A stretch of 64,000 nt of DNA, taken from NCBI RefSeq assembly GCF_030704535.1, contig NC_081810.1, positions 7,140,501 to 7,204,500 on the forward strand, given 5' to 3'. The DNA comes from Vitis vinifera (lineage: Eukaryota > Streptophyta > Magnoliopsida > Vitales > Vitaceae). The notes beneath the pieces were generated by a model. The model searched no databases. It was not told the origin of the DNA and saw only the letters and a program-made list of their open reading frames with translations. The translations under genes were made by a program, and so were the position numbers. Positions 57,401-64,000 of the stretch are shown here, piece after piece; position 1 is the stretch's first letter; every line of letters starts with the position of its first letter.

Positions 57401-58756
57401 TTTTGACCATTACAAAAAAATGTCGTATCTCTAGCTAAAGACCTGTTGACTGAATGGCAAAGTTCAACACATGCTTAGACATTTTGGGAATAAATCATAT
57501 AAAGAACAACCATAAACGAGGAAAAACAATAAAAATGAAATTGAACACTATAGTATACCATCAAAAGTGACAAAAATGCACTATAAAAGGGAAACTAGAC
57601 CCAGGTCATAAATGGATCATTCTTCGTTAACCACATGTGCTATATATTTTATAAAAATGAACAATGACGGGAACCATTAGTGAAAGGCTAGTTACATAAT
57701 AAGAACTAGAGACTGCAGGCATGCAACTGCTTGGCTATATATGTAATAATGATCAGAGATGATAGAGACTATCACTAGGGTTCTATCATGTCAGCTAAAA
57801 TAATGAAAATGAAAATGAAAATGAAAATGATCCCTAGTTCCAAAATAAGCTTATTCATTCTATGTTCTGTTGAGCACAATCCACTTTTCATTCATGAACA
57901 GACTTAATAAAACCAGTAGAAATCCTAGTAAGCTAGTTACTTCTACTCTTAATGTGGTCAAAATGCAGTTAAAGCAAGAAAAATCTAGATAATAGAAGAG
58001 AAATGATGTTGGTCTGCAGGGACTACAAAACATACTTGCTCATCATGCGAAAACTTGCACCCGGCTCCACGATTACATTCACCTCTCTGAAAAGCACGGC
58101 ACACGCCCCGAGCCTCCCTCTTCTGCCGCTCTGTCTCTTCGTCTTCTTCTTCTTTCTTTTTATAGTTGCTCACATGATCAACCCTTATAATTCGCCCAAG
58201 AATCTGTGCACCATTCAAATTATCTGCCGAAAAAAGTCCAAAACGGGATGAGCATTGCAGCTGTGTAATTATAAGAAAGCAAACCGAAAACAATATTTGA
58301 TGATTATGAACATACTGACCTACTGCAAGATTTGTACTTCTTTGATCCTCATATGCAACAAAGGCGAAACCCTTGGATTTTCCCGTCCCCTTGTCTCTAA
58401 CAAGATTCACATCAACAATCTCTCCATATCTATAAAACTCCCAATAAAAAAATGATTCAGTTCCCACAAGAGCCGAGTAAATGATGAATTGAGGAATACA
58501 ATTGGTTGAAAAAAAATTCCATTTCACAACCATCAAATATTTCAATTTCCGTAAGAAAAACTGAGCTCGATGAGGACACTTACTGGGAAAAAACTGCGAG
58601 GAGATCACCTTCCGTAAGGTCAAACGGAATGCCGCCAACGAACACGTAGGCCGATTCCTTGTACTTGGCGTGCCATGAAGCGCTTTCCGAAATCCCTAAG
58701 GCAGCTTCTTGTGAATTAATCTTCTGAATCCGTTTCACAAGAGTTAAAGGGTTCAT
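54499..58756 (-). CDS. RRM and CCCH zinc-finger protein, RBMX2/Ist3-like
   Basis: Four exons on the minus strand: 58756-58584, 58429-58320, 58223-58036 and 55317-54499. Splice sites are GT-AG and phases agree, giving about 429 residues. The N-terminus ([14 protein letters not shown]) and RRM (about 36-113; RNP2 [11 protein letters not shown]1 KGFAFVAY at 77-84) match plant relatives of RBMX2 and yeast Ist3/Snu17, a component of the spliceosomal RES complex. A CCCH finger follows, C136-X7-C-X5-C-X3-H154. The tail is a long Arg/Glu/Asp-rich region with repeats. Arabidopsis At3g47120 has this architecture. It should act in nuclear pre-mRNA splicing. Intron 3 is 2.7 kb and contains a LINE insertion. 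Confidence 0.92.
54600..55015 (-). repeat. Coding tandem repeat (81-bp type) in the RRM/CCCH gene
   Basis: The tail is built from units like [19 protein letters not shown] followed by RRGEDQDI. Two adjacent 27-residue copies are nearly identical in DNA (81 bp apart near 54821 and 54902), and four more degenerate copies follow. Units of 21-28 residues suggest expansion by slippage or unequal exchange. The sequence is disordered and charged, as in RS/RE/RD-type splicing proteins. Confidence 0.85.
55440..55600. repeat. Purine-rich intron tract
   Basis: Nearly pure A/G (AAAAGG, GAAAAAG words) over about 130 bp inside intron 3, shortly after the exon 4 acceptor in genomic order. On the sense strand it is a polypyrimidine run upstream of the acceptor. 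Confidence 0.7.
56308..57200. repeat. Intronic tandem duplication, about 270-300 bp units
   Basis: 56308-56590 and 56945-57195 share GAGATAATTGAGTTCCTTCAA, shortened here to its core GATAATTGAGTTCCTTC, then ACCACATTTCTGCATC and CCCATCCCCTCAACCTAG. The LINE copy sits between the units, so the duplication predates it. Confidence 0.85.
56613..56917 (-). mobile_element. 5'-truncated L1-type LINE fragment
   Basis: On the minus strand it ends TTTACCTATCAAAAAAAAAA, the tail typical of plant L1 LINEs. An exact 13-bp duplication, CAGGAAACATAAT, flanks it (56600-56612 and 56918-56930). At 305 bp, only the 3' end is present and there is no coding domain. The perfect duplication suggests a fairly young insertion, antisense to nothing: it has the same orientation as the host gene. 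Confidence 0.9.
57803..57829. repeat. Microsatellite (TGAAAA)n
   Basis: Four and a half perfect 6-bp units in intron 3. Confidence 0.95.
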
Positions 58757-60585
58757 TGCTACGATCCAAAACTTGAAAATTAGGGTTTTGGAAGGTGTTG
58801 AGACTCGAAACCCTACAAGATATGGTAGAGTTTGAAGAAGGAAGTTCTGAACATCGAAGACTGAAATAAAAAGGAAGTTTTGGGGGAGACGGATTTAAAA
58901 CCCTAAACCTAGCATTTTGAAAAATTCATTTATTAAGTATGCATGAATTTAAAATTCCACTAATATTTTTTAACCCTTCAGAAATTATTGAAAGATAAAT
59001 GAATATAAATTTATTATTAATAATATTACAAAGTTATTAACATATGATAGTTACTCGTTGAATGTAAAATATTGTATTGCATTTTTTTTTATAAATATAA
59101 AAATTATATTTTAAATATAAATTTATTATAAAATTAATGAATTGATTATTGATATATTAATTTCATTTATTCCAAAATAAATATATAAGAGTCATTAATT
59201 TACTTTTATTTAGTTTATTATATTGGATAAAAGTTGAAATTTATATATGAAGTTATTTTTATTTTTTATAGTGATTTATAATTTTTTTCTTTTTTATTAA
59301 TTCAAATAAAATTTTCTAACTCAAAATTAATATAGTAATTCTATCAAATTCTAAGAATATTATTTAATGTTTGAAAAGATTTTTTAGGAGTTATAATTTT
59401 TTTTGATAAAAACCCACATGTGAATTTGTTGTTTACACTTATTTTATTTTTAGTCTTTTGCTTATTATTATCGTAAAATTCAAATTTATTATAGTAATTC
59501 TAAAGATACTTTTTAAAATATTAAATAATTTAATATTTAAAACTTAAATTGAGTTATTAATTTTCAATAATGAATAATGATTGATATCATATCTTTTACT
59601 CATTCTTAATGAAATGAATTTTTTTAATAAGAATTTTAAAATTTTATTTTATTTATTATTAATCATGTCTTTTAAATGGTCCCCCATACTTTGACAAATC
59701 CTAAATGTACCTACACTTAGTTTTTAGTGATACCCCATATTTTAGCTTACGACACAGTTTATTAAAAATTAATTTTTTAACGTGAATTCTTAATTTACAA
59801 ATTTTTGTTCAAGGATACAAAGAAAACTAGACTTTAAAAGGTGGACTAAGAATATTGGAGTGCAAGTTTAATCCCAATGTACTCAAAATATTCTCTTAAA
59901 CGTTTTATAGATGATTAAATAATAGTTTGAAACTAAATTCTCTTTCATAAATGAAGTATAGGGTTTTTATGTAAGTGTTAAAAAATCAAACTATCCATTA
60001 GAAATGGGCTTTCCAGAAGTGAACGTCTGCATGGTCATATGCACAATAACCGTTGGAGCATTTAATGAAGTGTAAAGAGTCATTGGTGGCTAAAAAACAT
60101 ATATGGACGTCAACTTGATCATAGCAAGTGGATGATCACTTAAATATCCACGTGATTGCTGGATGATTACCTGGTCATCCACATGTACTTTAATCCAATA
60201 TTTTTGAAAGTTTATGCATTTTTTTGGGACTAATTAAGATCTTTTTTAACTAAACCATATGAATATGTAGACTACCTTTTAACAAAAGCTTAATTGATAT
60301 CTTGAGAATTTTACAAGTTTAAGGCACTTTGATTAAGTCAGTTTTTTTTTTTTTTAATAATTCTTAAAAGATTTTCATGAAAAGCTTGAAGTTCAAGGTA
60401 TTCTCCTAATAGGTAGGTTTTTCCATCCTCAAATCAACTTTCATTCAAATGATAAAAATGTAAAATCAATTAAAAACTTATGGACAAATGTTTTAGTATT
60501 TTAACAAAACTATGCAATCGACCCTATCTTAATGCACCTATTGTCTTACATAAAATATTATAATGATAAGCGTGATAACACCCTT
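58757..60585. other. Upstream flank of the RRM/CCCH gene, AT-rich
   Basis: About 150 bp adjoining the ATG is GC-richer and is probably leader and promoter. The rest is AT-rich without a gene. Confidence 0.5.
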
Positions 60586-60689
60586 TCTTGAAATCTTCTT
60601 TTAATTCATGTATATCTTCTTCTTAATGGTTCCAAGGATTTCTTGTGCTTATAAAACTTAAATATAACTATTACATGTTAACTAAACCA

Positions 60690-61110
60690 CATATACACAT
60701 GAGTAAAAAATAAAGAAAAATATAAGATTTTTAATGTGATTCCACAATCAATATGATCCCTACATTCACGGAGTGCACCAACACTCAACAATCTATTAAT
60801 CAAAATGAAAAAAAAGAGTTATAATGGTAAAATTTTAAAAAAATCTCTTAATTGCAGTCACTGAAAAAACAAAATCTTAAACATAAAAAAGTTAAATATA
60901 TAATAGGGACAAAATTATCAATCAACACAAAAAAATTTCTCTAAGGGGTGTTGTCCCCTTCAACCTCCGTGAGTTGATGGGGCAACTCGATCCCCATAAG
61001 TTGACCAGACATCTCGATCCCCGATGCCCCAAACGAAGCGCAACAAAACTTGTTCAGGGTTTACAATCCAATATTACACTCAAACCTTCTTTTGTTATCA
61101 TTAAAACCAA
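60690..61110. mobile_element. Decayed copia-type LTR sequence
   Basis: TTTTTAATGTGATTCCACAATC...TACATTCACGGAGTG resembles the TTTTAACGTGGTTCGGCC...TACGTCCACGGATG part of the TRIM repeat at 9.6 kb. GGGGTGTTGTCCCCTTCAAC near 60950 is also LTR-like. It is an old fragment without ends or coding domains. Confidence 0.4.
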
Positions 61111-61427
61111 GGTTAACCAAAACCGTGGTTAAATAGTTGGTGCTCTTTTTATTAGCAAGAAGACACCTCTTTGTCTTGAAGTGTAAGAGACACCTAATGT
61201 GTAATGAGCCTATGTAAAAGGTGTGGCAATAACATCTCTATGGAACAAAAGCCTCTTATCATTCATTAACATTCCAATAATTAGGCATTTGAGTAGTGCT
61301 ATTCCACATGATAAAATATAAAAAGTAGTATGTGCAATTTGTGTAAAGAAGCTTATTAGGCAAACCAATAGTTTTTGTCTACCATCGTAATAGAGATTTT
61401 ATATATTTTAAGTGAAAAAGTTAGAGT

Positions 61428-63033
61428 TGTTTGGTTACTATTTTCGAAAACTGTTTTCTGATTTTGTAATTATTTCCCATGTTTTTAAATTTCTTTTGTG
61501 TTTTTAATTTGGTGGTTTTGGATAACAATCTCAATTTATTTTCTTGTTTTCTACGTTGTGAACTGAAGAAAAAAAATACAAAAAAAAAAAAAAAAATACT
61601 CGCAAAGAACAAAAAAAAAAAAAAAATCACAAACCCTCAAAAAATATATCTTACAACAAATTTAATCAAATCCCAAATCCACACATAAAGAACAAACCCA
61701 TAAGCCCTCAAATTTGTGCTCTCAAAATTTTCTTTTCCAATTTCCTTATCTAAATGAGAAAATTAATTGGCTACACTATTGGTAATGGTGGCAATGCTGT
61801 AATCTGAACTTCATATGAGCAACGGAGGTAGGTGAATATATGCGTGTGAGAGAGATAAAGGGAGTGGGGAAATGGAGGTGCTAAGATGAAAGAGGAAGAG
61901 AGGAGTGTGGATTATGTGGAACAAGAGGGAGAAATCGTGAGAGGAGAGACAGATGAGAGAGATTCTCAAGAAGAAGAAGAATGTACAAATGGAAAATTAG
62001 GGTAAGAGGTAGGTCTAAAAAGGTTTTTTTTTTTTGAAAGGAAAATAAAAAATGATTAAAAAATAATTTTTATATTAAAAAATGCATATAGTTTTTAAAA
62101 TTATAAAAATCAATTGAAAAATGGATATACTTTTTTTATCTTTAAAATATTAAGTTAATCAAAGAAAATATAATTTAATAAATAAATAAATAAACTTGTT
62201 GAAAATGTTGTATATTTATATATTAATTTAATTATCAAATTATTTTTATGTCTAAAACAAATTTATTATTTTTATTTTAAAAATCAGAATAATTAGAAAG
62301 GGTGTCAGAGGGATAAGATTTAGTAGAAAATAGGAGATAAAAAAGGTAAATAGTTGAGAAAATTTCAAAAATATATATCCTTATAAATCATAAATCCTTA
62401 AACTAATAATATTTCTTACTAGTATTTAAAATAATAAAATATGTTTGATTTTACATAATTATCAATATTTCCTTTAGATATTTGTATCAAATGTTTCTAT
62501 AATCAATTTAGAGTAGTAACAAAAGTTGTAAATTTGAATTATAACATTTTATTTTCTTTATTAAAAAAATCTAACCATTTATTGAAAGAGATTATCTCAT
62601 CGTTAATGTGATATTTAGTAATTTATTATTAAAATATTTCATCTTCTTATTTATTGTAATTAAAATAAAAAAATATAATCAAAATTTAAAATAAAATAAA
62701 AACTAAAAATGTAATTTGATTTCCCATTCAAATCCATCACCCTCTTATTATTATCTTTTGTTGAATTTTTCTTTATTTATATCTTGTTCTATAAATAGAG
62801 AAGAGTTATGAAGAAAACATTAAATTAAAAAAAAAACAACTTTCAAACATGTTTTTTTTGTTTCATTTGTTCTAAAAAATATTTTTTTATTAATTCAATC
62901 AAAAATGTTTTTTTTTTTGTTTTTAAAAAACAAAAAATGTTTTTCAAAATTTAGATGTCAAACGCAATTTAATTTTTGAAAACATCAAAAATTGTTTTTA
63001 AAAACTGTTTTTCAAAAATAGTAATCAAGCAGA
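61428..63033. mobile_element. Inverted-repeat DNA element, about 1.6 kb
   Basis: TTTGGTTACTATTTTCGAAAAC near 61428 matches, with some mismatches, the complement of the right end near 62998-63033 (GTTTTTCAAAAATAGTAATCAAG on the plus strand, abridged). The interior has a purine-rich GAGA stretch (61.82-61.98 kb) and AT-rich DNA, without transposase. No clean target duplication was found, so the superfamily and exact ends are uncertain. Confidence 0.45.
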
Positions 63034-64000
63034 CGTTAACTTCTTTTGACCCACATATGAAAGGCTGGTGTATATATACTATTTACATAAAAGTCACATA
63101 TCATGAGTATATGTACCCATTTTTAAAACATGCTTGAAAAGGTATGATGGATGTAAGGTTAATGAAATGCACCCTTCATGTTGGTTGATTTTAACATCTA
63201 TGTCCTTATTAATAATTTTGTGTGATTCATGAGAGCTCAAACATATTATTTTCTAAGTTGATATATTTTACCTAATTCTAAGTGAAATTACAAATTCATT
63301 GTCCAAACATATTATAAAAAAGAAGTTGGGTTTGAATTTGATTGAATTGATCAATTGAATTGAACCATTCAAGTTGCAAGCATATCAATGACTTGTATAG
63401 GAGAGTTTAGAATATTAATGGTGACCTGTTAATTGATTTATTTTCTAAGGGTAGAAAAAAATAGATTTAAGATATGATTGCATTACCAAAACATCTATCA
63501 ACACACTTAAAAATTGAACCTTTATAAATCATTTTGTGTTGTTATTTATATGACTAAAGAGAAATGCTTTACCCAATCAATTAATTAACATTTGTGAAGA
63601 TTTAAAAAAAAACTATTTAATTTTTTTATTTATATAACTAAAAGTGATTTATGTTAAGTGATGATATCGGTAAAATTTACCGATGATTTTTTCTTTAAAA
63701 GTAATTTTTTTTTATAGAATCATCTATGAAATACGTCTTTTGGCATCATTATAATTGATTTTTCAATCATAAATGATTTTTAAATTTGTTAGAAATGTTT
63801 TGTAAATTTCTTCATATGTAATAATTTTTTTATTCAAAAAATACTTTTTATATTAAAAGTGCCAACATCGCAATTTAAAGATTTTCAACGTGAGGGCTCC
63901 TCGTTCCAAGAACGGGACATTTAAACACAAGCTTGTTAAAAAATCATTCACTTTCTTCGGCGCTGACAACAAAATAACACCGTGTGACTTAAATAAATTA
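63034..64000. other. AT-rich window edge
   Basis: No gene or element recognised. Confidence 0.5.

Overview
This is a plant nuclear window: AT-rich, with spliced genes on both strands, long gene-free stretches and many plant-type transposon relics. The protein set (UGT71-type glucosyltransferases, an OTP81-like PLS-DYW pentatricopeptide protein, an AtPH1-like protein, an At3g09010-like kinase, an RRM/CCCH protein) fits a woody eudicot. Grapevine (Vitis) is my best guess, from remembered similarity only.

Layout. 0-4.6 kb: a single-exon PH-domain gene (PH1) and repetitive downstream sequence. 4.6-7.1 kb: an old minus-strand Ty1/copia remnant abutting a decayed UGT 3' fragment. 7.7-13.4 kb: an orphan UGT leader, then a satellite-like array of ~200/250-bp units carrying inverted repeats, split by a small TRIM-like LTR element. 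13.4-49.2 kb: a tandem cluster made of alternating UGT and PPR copies: UGT-A1 (13413), PPR relic, UGT-B1 (17544), PPR relic split by a ~2.2-kb solo-LTR-like repeat, UGT-A2 (24518), a nearly full PPR pseudogene, gypsy-like LTR relics with a DUF179 gene fragment, PPR relic, UGT-B2 (35427), a UGT-A3 pseudogene split by a 6.5-kb copia element, and finally the only intact PPR gene (46949-49180). 50-58.8 kb: two minus-strand multi-exon genes, a receptor-like cytoplasmic kinase (six exons, 380 aa) and an RRM/CCCH splicing-type protein (four exons, about 429 aa). 59-64 kb: AT-rich flank with decayed transposon sequence.

The four intact UGTs all keep the catalytic His and Asp and a 44-residue PSPG box, so they probably encode active family-1 glucosyltransferases acting on phenolic or other small acceptors. 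The PPR protein should be a chloroplast RNA-editing factor. UGT and PPR are not a functional pathway; they are linked because they were duplicated together. Empty-site comparison among the duplicated blocks dates several insertions relative to the duplications.

I see no clearly new coding system. The most unusual structures are the hairpin-bearing higher-order satellite array at 8.1-13.0 kb, the apparent replacement of the UGT-A1 upstream region by that array, and the mosaic (conversion-like) divergence between UGT-A1 and UGT-A2.
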